A stretch of DNA of 64,000 bases from an uncultured Tateyamaria sp. GTDB taxonomy: Bacteria > Pseudomonadota > Alphaproteobacteria > Rhodobacterales > Rhodobacteraceae. The position numbers were made by a program, and so were the translations under genes. Under the pieces are notes generated by a model. It did no database searches. It had not been told where the DNA came from and worked only from the letters and a program-made list of their open reading frames with translations. Shown here one piece after another: positions 41,619 to 51,641 of this stretch. The stretch lies in NCBI RefSeq assembly GCF_947503465.1, contig NZ_CANNDN010000001.1, forward strand, positions 1,426,001 through 1,490,000, read 5' to 3'. How positions within the stretch are numbered: position 1 is the stretch's first letter; every line of letters begins with the position of its first letter.

Positions 41619-43324
41619 CAGGCGGCGAACTCTTCTGGCGTCAATGCATAGACGTCGTAATCGCCCGCCTGCGCCTGTGCAAGCAGGCTGTCATGTTCGG
41701 GCAAGAGCCGCTGGATGTAGAAGCGCGCCACCTTTTCATGTGCGCCGCCCTGGTCGTGCAGCGCCGAGGCGAGGTGGATATGGCCGCCCAGCACGCGGGC
41801 AAAGGCGCGCAGGTAGGGCACGGCCCCGGCAAAGCGGACGCGGTGGTTCTGTGCGATCATCCATTCGGTGGTTTCGCGCAGGGATTCGCTGGCCTGCCAG
41901 ACCGCTTCGGCCATCTTGGGGAAGGTGCCGCGCGCGTCTTCGGCGGCGGCCTCGATCTCGTCAAAGATGCGTGCGGCGGCTTCGCCCCCGTCCATCATCT
42001 TGCGCGCGACAAGGTCCATGGCCTGTATGCCGTTGGTGCCTTCGTAGATCGTGGTGACCCGTACATCTCGGGCATATTGGGCGGCGCCCGTTTCCTCGAC
42101 AAAGCCCATGCCGCCATGGACCTGGATGCCCATGCCCGCAACCTCGTTGCCGATATCGGTGCCGAACGCCTTGGCGATGGGCGTCAGCAGCGCCGCGCGG
42201 GATTTCCACGTGGCGTCGTTGGCGGCTGTGGTCATGTCGATGGCGACGGCACACATCAGCGCGATGCCGCGCGCGGCGTAGGTTTCGGCGCGCATCGTCA
42301 TCAGCATGCGGCGCACGTCGGCGTGGTCGATGATGGTGCCGGTCTCGCCCTCGGTCTTGCCCTGCTTGCGGTCGAGGGCATAGCCCAGCGCGTGCTGGTA
42401 GGCGCCTTCGGCCGCCCCCACGCCCTGACCGCCCACGCCAAGGCGCGCGTTGTTCATCATGGTGAACATGGCCGCCATGCCGCCGCCTTGCGCGCCGATC
42501 AGCCAGCCCTTGGCGCCGTCATATTGCATCACGCAGGTGGGCGAGCCGTGCAGGCCCATCTTGTGTTCGAGGCTGACCACCTTGAGCGTGTTCGCCACGC
42601 CGGGATTGCCGTGTTCGTCCGGGATGTTGCGCGGCACGAGGAAGAGCGAAATCCCCTTGGTCCCCGCAGGTGCGCCCGGCAGGCGGGCCAGCACAAGGTG
42701 GCAGACGTTTTCGGTAAAGTCGTTGTCGCCCCAGGAGATATAGATTTTCTGGCCCGAGATGGCGTAGGTGCCGTCGCCATTGTCCTCGGCCTTGGACGAC
42801 AGTGCGCCCACGTCCGATCCGGCCTGCGGTTCGGTCAGGTTCATGGTGCCGGTCCATTCGCCCGAGATCAGCTTGGGCAGATAGAGCGCCTTGATCTCGT
42901 CGCTTGCGTGGTGTTCCAGCGCCTCGATCTGGCCTTGGGTCATCAGGGGGGACAGTTGCAGCGACAGGCAGGCCGCCGACATCATCTCGTTCACCGCTGT
43001 GGTCACGGCCATGGGCAGGCCCATGCCGCCATATTCGGGGTCCGCCGCCATGCCGACCCAGCCACCTTCCGCGATGGCCTTGTAACCCTCTGCATAGCCG
43101 GGCGAGGTGCGCACGACGCCGTTTTCCAGTCGCGCCGGATGCAGGTCGCCGGGGCGTTGCAGGGGCGCGATCACGTCCTCGCAGAGCTTGCCCGCCTCCG
43201 TCAGGATCGCGCTTGTCACATCTGACGTGGCGTCGGCAAAGCGGTCGGTTGCCACCACCTGATCCAGTCCCACGATGTGGTCAAAAAGGAACGTATAGTC
43301 GTCGACAGGGGCGCGATAAGGCAT
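41618..43324 (-). CDS. acyl-CoA dehydrogenase with C-terminal extension (DmdC-like)
   Basis: A 568-residue FAD enzyme. The N-terminal and middle domains contain MNLTEPQAGSDVGAL and ISGQKIYISWGDND. The catalytic region has TTIYEGTNGIQAMDLVARKM. The last 130 residues form the extra domain found in large acyl-CoA dehydrogenases, including DmdC (3-methylmercaptopropionyl-CoA dehydrogenase of DMSP demethylation in Roseobacters). The sequence alone does not tell DmdC from other long-chain types. Electrons would go to ETF and then to the ETF-QO near 28.5 kb. Confidence 0.88.
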   Translation of the reverse strand: MPYRAPVDDYTFLFDHIVGLDQVVATDRFADATSDVTSAILTEAGKLCEDVIAPLQRPGDLHPARLENGVVRTSPGYAEGYKAIAEGGWVGMAADPEYGGMGLPMAVTTAVNEMMSAACLSLQLSPLMTQGQIEALEHHASDEIKALYLPKLISGEWTGTMNLTEPQAGSDVGALSSKAEDNGDGTYAISGQKIYISWGDNDFTENVCHLVLARLPGAPAGTKGISLFLVPRNIPDEHGNPGVANTLKVVSLEHKMGLHGSPTCVMQYDGAKGWLIGAQGGGMAAMFTMMNNARLGVGGQGVGAAEGAYQHALGYALDRKQGKTEGETGTIIDHADVRRMLMTMRAETYAARGIALMCAVAIDMTTAANDATWKSRAALLTPIAKAFGTDIGNEVAGMGIQVHGGMGFVEETGAAQYARDVRVTTIYEGTNGIQAMDLVARKMMDGGEAAARIFDEIEAAAEDARGTFPKMAEAVWQASESLRETTEWMIAQNHRVRFAGAVPYLRAFARVLGGHIHLASALHDQGGAHEKVARFYIQRLLPEHDSLLAQAQAGDYDVYALTPEEFAA

Positions 43325-43458
43325 GGCAGGGCTCCGGTATCAATCTCTTGGCAAGCGCCTGTGCGGCGCGTAAAGGGGCGTCTTTGAAATCATAGATGCG
43401 TTTGGGATGACGCTACCGCAACTCAAACGCGGCGTCACGAAATCACGGGCGGGACCAG

Positions 43459-44394
43459 ATGACCGACATTGAGACAGCCGTGCTGCGCGCCGATGCGGCA
43501 GGTATCGCCGAGGCGGCCCGGCTGCTGGCGGCGGGCGGGCTGGTGTCGTTTCCGACCGAGACAGTCTATGGCCTGGGCGGGGATGCGCGCAATGACATTG
43601 CAGTTGCGCGCATTTTCGACGCCAAGGGGCGGCCCCGCTTCAATCCGCTGATTGTGCATGTGCCCGATCTGGAGACGGCCCGACGGTTTGCCCGCATCGA
43701 TGGGCCGCTTGCCGCACTCGCCACAGGTTTCTGGCCCGGACCGCTCAGCCTTGTTGCCCCGCTGGCGGACGGCCACGGGCTGTCGCCGCTGGTCACGGCC
43801 GGTCTGGATACCGTGGCCTTGCGGGTGCCTGCGCATCCAGCGGCCCAGGACCTGTTGCGGGTCTTTGACGGACCCGTGGCCGCGCCGTCAGCCAACCGCT
43901 CGGGACGGATCAGCCCCACCACCGCCGCCCATGTCATGGCGGGTCTGAACGGCAAGCTGGATGCGGTTGTCGATGCCGGGGCCTGCGCCGTGGGCCTGGA
44001 ATCAACCATCGTGGGCGGTGACCCTTTGGCGCTGTTGCGCCCCGGCGGATTGGCGCAGGACGATATCGAAACCATCACCGGTCCGCTGGCCGGGGCCGGG
44101 GCCGGCATTACGGCACCGGGGCAATTGTCATCCCATTATGCCCCCGACGCCACGCTGCGCCTGAACGCCAATACGGCCCATCCGGGCGAGGTGTTGCTGG
44201 GGTTTGGCCCGATGCAATCGGACCTGAACCTGTCCGTCTCGGGCGATCTGATCGAGGCGGCGGCCAACCTGTTCGGGCATCTGCACAGCCTTGACGCGAT
44301 GGCACGTCCGATTGCCGTGGCCCCCATTCCCAAGTGTGGTCTGGGTCAGGCAATCAACGACCGTCTGGCACGGGCTGCGGCGCCCAGAGGCTAG
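43459..44394 (+). CDS. L-threonylcarbamoyladenylate synthase (Sua5/TsaC type)
   Basis: The 311-residue protein makes threonylcarbamoyl-AMP for the t6A modification at tRNA position 37. The YrdC domain (about 10-200) shows [26 protein letters not shown] and [13 protein letters not shown]. The extra C-terminal Sua5 domain (about 220-311) makes it the long form. It is divergent from the acyl-CoA dehydrogenase gene and converges with yqgE, overlapping it by four bases. Confidence 0.94.
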   Translation: MTDIETAVLRADAAGIAEAARLLAAGGLVSFPTETVYGLGGDARNDIAVARIFDAKGRPRFNPLIVHVPDLETARRFARIDGPLAALATGFWPGPLSLVAPLADGHGLSPLVTAGLDTVALRVPAHPAAQDLLRVFDGPVAAPSANRSGRISPTTAAHVMAGLNGKLDAVVDAGACAVGLESTIVGGDPLALLRPGGLAQDDIETITGPLAGAGAGITAPGQLSSHYAPDATLRLNANTAHPGEVLLGFGPMQSDLNLSVSGDLIEAAANLFGHLHSLDAMARPIAVAPIPKCGLGQAINDRLARAAAPRG

Positions 44395-44960
44395 GCGCGA
44401 CCGGCCGCCCCCGACAGGCCCAGCGGATCAATGCCAAGCGCCCCCAGCGCCTTGATCCATTTCGACGTGTCGCCGGTGCCGAAGACAAGCTGCGGCGTGG
44501 CCGCCACCGTCAGCCAGCCATTGCGCGCAATCTCGCCCTCAAGCTGGCCCGGCCCCCATCCGGCATAGCCCAGCATGACCAGCGTGCGTTCCGGTCCGTC
44601 CCCGATTGCAATGTCTTCCAGCACGTCCTGGGTCGCGGTCATGCCAAAGGCGCCCACCTCGAGCGTGCGCAACCGCGAGGCATAATCCGTGCCATGCAGC
44701 ACAAAGCCGCGCTGCGTTTCGACCGGGCCACCGAAATGTACGGCATGGTTCCGTTCCGGGCCGGTGCAGGCAATTTCGAGCTGGTCCAGCAATTCGCCCA
44801 GAACCATGTCCACGGCGGGTTTGTTGACGATCAGACCCATCGCCCCGTCGTCGGAATGTGCACAGACAAACACGACCGACCGGTCGAAACGCGGGTCGCC
44901 CATGCCCGGCATGGCGACCAAAAGCTGTCCGGTCAGATCCAAGGTGGCAGCGCCTGTCAT
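44391..44960 (-). CDS. YqgE/AlgH family protein
   Basis: A 189-residue protein of the UPF0301 family: [20 protein letters not shown] near the start, then [12 protein letters not shown] and [14 protein letters not shown], with [19 protein letters not shown] late. These are all hallmark segments. Function is unclear; AlgH influences alginate production in Pseudomonas. It overlaps the convergent synthase gene by four bases. The 158 bases upstream (44961-45118) hold no feature I can name beyond a possible promoter for the gene at 45119. Confidence 0.92.
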   Translation of the reverse strand: MTGAATLDLTGQLLVAMPGMGDPRFDRSVVFVCAHSDDGAMGLIVNKPAVDMVLGELLDQLEIACTGPERNHAVHFGGPVETQRGFVLHGTDYASRLRTLEVGAFGMTATQDVLEDIAIGDGPERTLVMLGYAGWGPGQLEGEIARNGWLTVAATPQLVFGTGDTSKWIKALGALGIDPLGLSGAAGRA

Positions 44961-45118
44961 TGCCTGTTCCGTTAACGTCTGTGCCCAGCATGACGCTGGT
45001 GTGCGGCGAGGGCAACCGGAGGATGTGCCGCAGGCAAGCCCTTGCCCACCTTTTCGTTACAACGAATTGACCGTGACGTGACTTGGCATTGTGCGCATGA
45101 ACCGTCATTTACAGACAT

Positions 45119-45931
45119 ATGAGACAGAGCGCCCTTTCCCTAGCCGCCGTGCTGGCGACCGTTGCTGCCGTGCCATCATTGGCGCAGGGTCAATTCGATG
45201 ATGTTGTCCGCACCGAAGTGCTGCAAGGGTGGGACTTGCCCAATGGGCAGCGGTTGGCGGCGGTGCGCCTGGTTCTGGCGCCGGGTTGGAAAACCTATTG
45301 GCGTGCGCCGGGCGATGCGGGCATCCCGCCCCATTTCGACTGGTCCCGCGCCCGCAATGTCGGCGCTGTCAGCCTGACCTGGCCCACGCCGGACGTGCAT
45401 CACCAGAACGGCATGCAATCCATCGGCTATACCGATCAGGTTGTGATCCCGATGCATCTGACCCCGGCCAAGCCGGGCAAGCCCATGCGCCTGCGCACCA
45501 CCCTGTCCATGGGCGTGTGTGCGGATGTGTGCATTCCCCATCAGGTGTCCATTGACACGCTGTTGGACAGCCCGGACCTGACCCCGACCCCGGCCATCGT
45601 GGCCGCATTGTCCGATGTCCCCTATTCCGAAGCCGAGGCCCAGGTGCGCGCCGCCACCTGCCGCGTGCGCCCCACCGAACATGGCATGCAGATCGAGGCC
45701 CGTGTCACCCTGCCCCATACCGGCGGCACCGAGGTCGCCGTCATCGAGCCCGGCATTCCGGGTGTTTGGGTCAGCGAAGCCCGCACATCGCGCAGCGGTG
45801 ACACTGTCGTGGCCGTCAGCGAGATGGTGCATGCCGATGGCGGTGCCTTTGCCATCGACCGGTCCGATGTCCGCATCACCATTCTGGGTGGCAACTATGC
45901 CGTGGATGTGCGCGGCTGCACCGCCGGTTAA
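45119..45931 (+). CDS. DsbD N-terminal domain-like periplasmic protein
   Basis: A 270-residue secreted protein (signal about 1-22, ending LAQG). It matches the DsbD alpha/ScsB N-terminal domain, with WKTYWRAPGDAGIPPHFDW and a cysteine pair Cys134 and Cys138 in GVCADVCIP. In full-length DsbD/ScsB this domain relays electrons to periplasmic disulfide proteins, but the membrane and thioredoxin domains are absent here. It may accept electrons from a separate CcdA-type protein. It converges with the RND permease and overlaps it by four bases. Confidence 0.85.
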   Translation: MRQSALSLAAVLATVAAVPSLAQGQFDDVVRTEVLQGWDLPNGQRLAAVRLVLAPGWKTYWRAPGDAGIPPHFDWSRARNVGAVSLTWPTPDVHHQNGMQSIGYTDQVVIPMHLTPAKPGKPMRLRTTLSMGVCADVCIPHQVSIDTLLDSPDLTPTPAIVAALSDVPYSEAEAQVRAATCRVRPTEHGMQIEARVTLPHTGGTEVAVIEPGIPGVWVSEARTSRSGDTVVAVSEMVHADGGAFAIDRSDVRITILGGNYAVDVRGCTAG

Positions 45932-48900
45932 GCCGCCCGCCAGCGCGCGATCTGGAACGTCAGTGCGCCGATCACATAAGCCGCAAGGCCCAATCCCATC
46001 ACCCCGGCAGCAAAGAGCCCCAAGGCCACAGGCAGCGCCGCGCGATCCGCAATCACGGGCAGCGCATCCGTGAGCGTTGAAAGAACCGAGCCAGTCACCA
46101 GCGTGTAGCCCATCGTGGCCCCGAACCAGCCCAGAACAATCGCCCACAACGCCATGAACCCCCAACGCACGGGCGCGGCCGGTGCGCTCAGGCCCCGCCG
46201 CATCGCCCGGATCTGGCGCGCCACGTCGTGTTGCACCGCCACCAGCGCAGGCACCACCAGAAGCACCAGCACCATGCCAAAGCCAAGGCCGTATACCAGC
46301 GTGATGATCGTGGGTTTCAGGAATTGCGCCTGTTGCGACGTCTCGTACAGCAGCGGCGTCATGCCCAGCACCGTTGTGAGCGTTGTCAGCATGACCGGCC
46401 GCAGGCGATCCGCCGCGCCGTCGATGATCGAGGGGAACAGCCCGCGGTCCTTGGCATAGTCATCGATGGTCGTGACCAGCACGATGCTGTCGTTGATGAT
46501 GATCCCTGTCATGCCCAGCAGCCCCACAACCGTGAACATGCTGAGCGGCACGTCCCACAGGTGGTGGCCGTAGATCGTGCCGACGAGGCCGAAAGGGATG
46601 ATCGCCATTACCACGATGGGCCGTGTCCAGCTGGCAAAGACCCAAGCCAGCACAAGGTAGATACCGGTAAGACAGAGGATCAGGCCGGTGAGGCTGTCGT
46701 TCAGGAACTCGTTTTCCTGTTCGTTCAGGCCCGATTGCCGGTAGTCCACCTGCCGTTCGGCGGCGATGGTCGGCAGGATGTCCTCGGCCAGCGCGCGGTT
46801 GATTTCGGTGGCGCGCGCGGGGTCGTCTTCGGAGGTGTCGCCGGTGACCGAGATCAGGCGGATGCCGTTTTCGCGCCGGACAGTCGAGAACCCGGTGCGC
46901 CGGTCGACACTTACGATGTCGGCCAGCGGCACATAGGTGCCGTCGGGCGTGCGCATCTGTGTGCGGTCGAGGAAATCCGCGGTCAACTCGCCCTCGGGCA
47001 GTTCGACGCGGATTTCGGCGCTGCGGGGGCCATCGGGGAAGGTCGCCGCCTCGATCCCGTTCAGGCGGTCGCGCAGGGCGCGGCCCAACGTGTCGATGGT
47101 AAAGCCCAGCGCCTGGCCCTGTGCCGTAAGGTCGAGGATCAGCTCCTCCTTGTCGAAGGCGAGGTTGTCTTCGACCGCCGACACTTCGGGGTATTGCAGC
47201 AGCGCGCGCTTGAGGTCCTCGGACGCGGCCTTGAGCGTGTCAGTGTCGGCGCCGAAGAATTCGACATCCAGCGCGTCGCCCCCCGGACCGGACCGCCAGC
47301 CGCGGAAGCTGACCGTTTCGGCCAGCGGGTGGTGCACCACCACATCCTGCAACTCGGCCACAAAGGCAAAAGAGGAATAGGGGCGCAGGTCGGCGTCGAT
47401 CAGTTCGATCGAGATGCCGCCCAAAAGATCAGTGTCCTTGCTGTCCGTCCCGGCAATGCCCCGGCCCGCGTTGCCGCCAATCTCGGCAATGACATAGTCG
47501 ATGGGATTGCGGCCATAGCGGTCTTCGTACTGTGCGCCCAGCGCCTCGGTGGCGCGCTGCATTTCGCGCATCATGGCAAGGGTGTCGTCGCGGCTGGCCC
47601 CTTCGACCATGGCAAAGTTGCCCGTGACCGATCCGCGTTCGGGCGCGTTGAAGAAGCGCCATTGCACGTCCCCCTGGATGAACAGGGCAAGCTGGCTGGC
47701 CAGCACCACGCAGACACCGGCCAGCACCACATAGCGGGCGGCGATCACGCCCGCCATCATGGGACGGAACAGCCGCTCGCGCATCCACTCGAAACCCGCA
47801 TTGACGATGACAGAGGGCGTATCGAGACCCTTGGCCCCCATGGACGCGACCCAACGCGTCTTGAGCCGACGTGGCGACAGCAGGAACACGGCGGCCATGA
47901 TGGTGGGGCCCGCCAGCAGGTAGGGCCAGATATCCGCAAGCCCCGCAATGCGGTCGGACCAGATGACATAGCCCACCGCCCCGGACACCACGGCGGACAG
48001 GACGGCGACGCTGGCAAGGGCCACCGCCAGCTTGACGCGGGAAAAGCGCGGCTTGTCCGAAGCGGCCAGCGCGTGGCCCATGTGGTGTGGCAGGATCAGG
48101 AAGCATTCAATCAGCGAGGCGATCAGCACGGCGATGACTGTGAAGGGAATGTCGCGGATCAGGTCGCCGAACCGGCCCCCGATCGCAACAAGGCCGAAAA
48201 ACGCGATGACCGTGGTCAGCGTGGCGGCAAAGACCGGCATCGCCATACGCCGGGCGGCATTCTCGGCCGCCACAAGGGGCGCTTCGCCCCAGGCGCGGTG
48301 CCGATGATCGGCGTGTTCGCCCACGACAATGGCATCGTCCACGACAATGCCCAGCGTGATGATCAGGCCAAAGAGGGACACCATGTTGATGGTCAGCCCG
48401 CCCAGATACATCAGCGCGATGGCCGCCAGCAGCGCAACCGGGATACCGGCAGCCACCCAAAAGGCCGTGCGGGCGTTGAGGAACAGGAACAGCAGCGCAA
48501 TCACAAGGCCAAGACCCACAATCGCGTTGTCGACCAGAATGTTGAGACGCGCCGATATCGCCTCGGCCCGTGTCCGGATCAACTCGACCGTGACAGAGGG
48601 GGGCAGCGTCGCCTGCAGTTCGGCCGCCACTTCGGCCACCTGCCCCTGCATCTCGATCGCATCACCGTTGTTGGACCGGTCCACACGGATTGAAACCGCC
48701 GGATCGTCGCCCACGAAATAGCTGCGTTCACGGGCAGAGCCGAGTTGCGTGACCGTCGCCACGTCACGCACCAGCAATTTGGAACCGTCCGTATTCGAGC
48801 GCAGTACGATATCCGCGATCTCTTCGGGTGTGCGTTTCTGGGTGCCGGTGCGCACGCGGGCATTGGCCCCGGTCACATCGCCTGCGGGATCGGTATCGAC

Positions 48901-49542
48901 CTCGGCGTTTATGGCCTGTGCGATCTCGGACATCGTGACCTCGTGCGCGATCAGCGACAGCGACGGCACTTCGACCAGCACCTGCGGGGCTGCGACGCCA
49001 CGGATGGTGGTGCGCGTGATCCCTTTGGCAAAGAGGCGCACAACGAATTCGTCGGCAAACAGGCCCAGTTGCTGCGGATCGACCGGACCGGTGATGACCA
49101 CATCGGTCACCCGGTCGCGCCACGCGCCCCGGCGCACGGTGGGTTCGTCCGCTTCCTCGGGCAGCGTGGTGACGGAATCGACGGCCGTTTGCACGTCGTC
49201 GGCGGCGCGACCCATGTCCCAGTTTGGTTCAAATTCCAGCGTGATTGTCGCTGATCCCTCGCGCGACCGGGACGACGTGCTTTCCACCCCCTCGACCGCC
49301 AGAAGCCCCGGTTCCAGCACCTGTACGATGCCCGCATCCACATCTTCGGCCCCCGCACCGTCCCATGTCACGCTGACGGTCACATTGTCGATGATCACGT
49401 CGGGAAAAAACTGTGCCCGCATGTTGGGCACGGCGGCCACACCGGCCACCAGCATGACGAGGAGCAGCAGATTGGCGACCGTGCGGTGGCGCACGAAGTA
49501 GCTGAGAATGCCGCCCGCGGCCTTGGGGATACCGCGCGCCAT
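45928..49542 (-). CDS. RND-family efflux pump permease
   Basis: A 1204-residue inner-membrane proton antiporter of the AcrB type. It has 12 predicted helices with two large periplasmic loops. The TM4 pair of aspartates is in TLGIVVDDAIVVGEHAD near residue 398. The first periplasmic region begins RAQFFPDVIIDNVTVSV. It is longer than AcrB (about 1050 residues), with extra residues in the middle linker and at the C-terminus (SAPAAPVRWGFMALWAIVLG). It follows its adaptor directly. No outer-membrane TolC partner lies next to it. Substrate unknown. Confidence 0.93.
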   Translation of the reverse strand: MARGIPKAAGGILSYFVRHRTVANLLLLVMLVAGVAAVPNMRAQFFPDVIIDNVTVSVTWDGAGAEDVDAGIVQVLEPGLLAVEGVESTSSRSREGSATITLEFEPNWDMGRAADDVQTAVDSVTTLPEEADEPTVRRGAWRDRVTDVVITGPVDPQQLGLFADEFVVRLFAKGITRTTIRGVAAPQVLVEVPSLSLIAHEVTMSEIAQAINAEVDTDPAGDVTGANARVRTGTQKRTPEEIADIVLRSNTDGSKLLVRDVATVTQLGSARERSYFVGDDPAVSIRVDRSNNGDAIEMQGQVAEVAAELQATLPPSVTVELIRTRAEAISARLNILVDNAIVGLGLVIALLFLFLNARTAFWVAAGIPVALLAAIALMYLGGLTINMVSLFGLIITLGIVVDDAIVVGEHADHRHRAWGEAPLVAAENAARRMAMPVFAATLTTVIAFFGLVAIGGRFGDLIRDIPFTVIAVLIASLIECFLILPHHMGHALAASDKPRFSRVKLAVALASVAVLSAVVSGAVGYVIWSDRIAGLADIWPYLLAGPTIMAAVFLLSPRRLKTRWVASMGAKGLDTPSVIVNAGFEWMRERLFRPMMAGVIAARYVVLAGVCVVLASQLALFIQGDVQWRFFNAPERGSVTGNFAMVEGASRDDTLAMMREMQRATEALGAQYEDRYGRNPIDYVIAEIGGNAGRGIAGTDSKDTDLLGGISIELIDADLRPYSSFAFVAELQDVVVHHPLAETVSFRGWRSGPGGDALDVEFFGADTDTLKAASEDLKRALLQYPEVSAVEDNLAFDKEELILDLTAQGQALGFTIDTLGRALRDRLNGIEAATFPDGPRSAEIRVELPEGELTADFLDRTQMRTPDGTYVPLADIVSVDRRTGFSTVRRENGIRLISVTGDTSEDDPARATEINRALAEDILPTIAAERQVDYRQSGLNEQENEFLNDSLTGLILCLTGIYLVLAWVFASWTRPIVVMAIIPFGLVGTIYGHHLWDVPLSMFTVVGLLGMTGIIINDSIVLVTTIDDYAKDRGLFPSIIDGAADRLRPVMLTTLTTVLGMTPLLYETSQQAQFLKPTIITLVYGLGFGMVLVLLVVPALVAVQHDVARQIRAMRRGLSAPAAPVRWGFMALWAIVLGWFGATMGYTLVTGSVLSTLTDALPVIADRAALPVALGLFAAGVMGLGLAAYVIGALTFQIARWRAA

Positions 49543-51003
49543 CTATCCGCCCATCCGGCTTTCCAGCCGGGCGACCATGCGTGCGGGCACCCGTGCCTCG
49601 GCCAGCCGGGCCAGCACACGTTCCTTGGCGTCGGCCGGCATGCGCTGGTTCGCCTCGACAAAGGCGACAAGGCGGGCGCGGCGTTCGTCGGTCAATTCGA
49701 CCATCTCGGGCTCTGCCGGGGCGGTGTCGGCCTCTTGTGGGCGCAAGGGACGGACAGAGATGCCTGCGCCCAGAAGGGGCGAGCGTGCCTCGACCACGTC
49801 GCGGCCGAGAATGTCGGCGCTGCGCACCAGCACATCATCGCCCTGACGGCGCAACACGGTGACGGGGACGGACGCGAGGCGGTTGTCGTCTTCGAGCACC
49901 AGCACCGTGTCGTTCGCGTCAATGGCGGAGGCCGGCAAGCGCACCACGTTGTCGAGCGGTGGTTCGGACACGACCACGGTCACGAAATCGCCCGGCTTGA
50001 ACCCGACGGCGCTGCCCAGCCGGGCAAAGACAAGCCGCCCGGTCTGCATGTCGCCGCCGCCCGCGCTGGCGCGGTTGACGGTGCCGGTTGCCGTCATATC
50101 AATGCCAACAACGTCCAGAATTGCGGTGACTGGCGCGTCGATCACGGACCCCGATGAGTCCAGAAGGCGCGAGAATTGCGCGGTTGAGACACGAAACGCC
50201 ACTTCGAGCGCCCTGGGATCGATCAGGGTTGCAAGCTGTTCATTTGCCGATACGAGACGGCCCGCCACGAGATCGGTGTCGGTCAACGTGCCATCAAAGG
50301 GAGCGATGACCGTGGTGTCGTTCAGCGTGCGTTGCGCCTCGTCCAGGGCGATGCGGGCGCGGGCCAGACGGGTCTGGGCCTGATCGATGCGGGCTTCGGC
50401 CGTTGTGACGGCCTGACGGCGCGAAAGTGCGGCCTGACGCGCCGACGCGGCGGCCAGTTCCGCCTCTTCCACCGCTGCGGCGGTGCCCACGCCACGGGCG
50501 GCCAGATCTTTTTGACGGCGGAAAGCACGCATCCGCAGGTCGGTCTGGTCCTGCGCGGCCTGTTCTTCGTCACGCGCCAGAACAAGCGCCCGGTCCGCGT
50601 CGCGCACTTCGGCCTCGGCATCCATCATGTCGGCCTCGGCGCGGGCCAGCGCCGCCTTGGCGTTGGCCGGATCGATGCGCACCAGCACCTGGCCCGCGGT
50701 GACGTCGCCGCCGTCTTCGAACCCGTCGGCCAATTCGATCACGCGGCCCGATACGGCGGCGCGCAATTCCAGTGTGCGACGGCTTTGAACCTCTCCAAAC
50801 GCTTCGAGCACCGGTGTTTCGGTGCCCGGTTGCGCCTGCACCACACCAACGGCAAAGACCCGTTCGCGCGCGGGCGGGGCGTTGGTTTCCTGCGCCAGCC
50901 TGTCCTGGACGGCACCGCCCACGATGGACCCGGCATAGGCAAGCAAGCCGAGGCTGAGTGCAGCCAGCACCAGTCCGATCAGGCTCTGCCTCAAAAATCT
51001 CAT
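49543..51003 (-). CDS. RND efflux periplasmic adaptor subunit
   Basis: A 486-residue HlyD/AcrA-like membrane fusion protein. It has an N-terminal anchor (about 8-26), a biotinyl-lipoyl-like segment (VIELADGFEDGGDVTAGQVL), and a long helical hairpin (about 115-235, rich in Ala, Glu and Arg). The beta-barrel portion VIAPFDGTLTDTDLVAGRLV follows. The C-terminus (about 430-486) is an extra arginine-rich helix. It bridges the RND pump to an outer-membrane channel. The permease ATG follows the stop without a gap. Confidence 0.93.
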   Translation of the reverse strand: MRFLRQSLIGLVLAALSLGLLAYAGSIVGGAVQDRLAQETNAPPARERVFAVGVVQAQPGTETPVLEAFGEVQSRRTLELRAAVSGRVIELADGFEDGGDVTAGQVLVRIDPANAKAALARAEADMMDAEAEVRDADRALVLARDEEQAAQDQTDLRMRAFRRQKDLAARGVGTAAAVEEAELAAASARQAALSRRQAVTTAEARIDQAQTRLARARIALDEAQRTLNDTTVIAPFDGTLTDTDLVAGRLVSANEQLATLIDPRALEVAFRVSTAQFSRLLDSSGSVIDAPVTAILDVVGIDMTATGTVNRASAGGGDMQTGRLVFARLGSAVGFKPGDFVTVVVSEPPLDNVVRLPASAIDANDTVLVLEDDNRLASVPVTVLRRQGDDVLVRSADILGRDVVEARSPLLGAGISVRPLRPQEADTAPAEPEMVELTDERRARLVAFVEANQRMPADAKERVLARLAEARVPARMVARLESRMGG

Positions 51004-51098
51004 TCTTTCACGCCCTTAGTCGCCGCGACCGGCATCGTATCACAATTTAGGTGCGCCCGGAAAATGTCCAAGCAACATTACTGTTACGTATGTCCGCA

Positions 51099-51641
51099 CT
51101 ATTTCCGTCGCTGGTGTTCATCCAGGCGCGGCAGAATTTCCACAAAGTTGCAGGGCCGGTGCCGGTAGTCGAGTTGCCGACCGAGGATTTCGTCCCACGC
51201 GTCCTTGCATGCGCCGGGGCTGCCGGGCAGCGCAAATAGGTACGTGCCGTTGCGGACTCCGCCGGTGGCACGGCTTTGCACCGCGGATGTGCCGATCTTT
51301 TGCATGGACACGATGGTAAAGACGGTGCCGAAGGCGTCGATTTCCTTTTCGTAAACATCACGATGCGCTTCGACGGTCACATCGCGTCCGGTCAGGCCCG
51401 TGCCGCCGGTCGAAATCACGACATCGATCTGGGGATCATCGCACCAGGCGCGCAACTGTTCCGCGATCTGGTGGCGTTCGTCGGGCAGGATCTTTCGATC
51501 GGCCAGCATGTGACCAGCCTCTGTCAGCCGCCCGACCAGCACGTCGCCCGAGCGGTCCTGATCCAGGTCGCGGGTGTCGCTGACCGTCAGCACGGCGATG
51601 CGGATCGCAATGAAATCAAGGCTGTCGTCGATACGGCTCAT
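51099..51641 (-). CDS. moaB: molybdenum cofactor biosynthesis protein MoaB (MogA-like)
   Basis: A 180-residue MoCF-domain protein that binds molybdopterin and probably adenylates it before MoeA inserts molybdate. Conserved parts are RIAVLTVSDTRDLDQDRSGD, DVVISTGGTGLTGRDVT and YLFALPGSPGACKDAWDEIL. The long frame to 52016 covers the LysE gene, but ATG 51641 overlaps its stop (ATGA) and begins the domain. It is far from the Moco operon at 33-38 kb. Confidence 0.93.
   Translation of the reverse strand: MSRIDDSLDFIAIRIAVLTVSDTRDLDQDRSGDVLVGRLTEAGHMLADRKILPDERHQIAEQLRAWCDDPQIDVVISTGGTGLTGRDVTVEAHRDVYEKEIDAFGTVFTIVSMQKIGTSAVQSRATGGVRNGTYLFALPGSPGACKDAWDEILGRQLDYRHRPCNFVEILPRLDEHQRRK

Noticed and set aside
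46228-48693. 821-residue plus-strand frame
   Set aside because: It is antisense to the RND permease, His/Arg/Gln-rich and without any recognisable domain, as expected for a shadow frame in GC-rich DNA.
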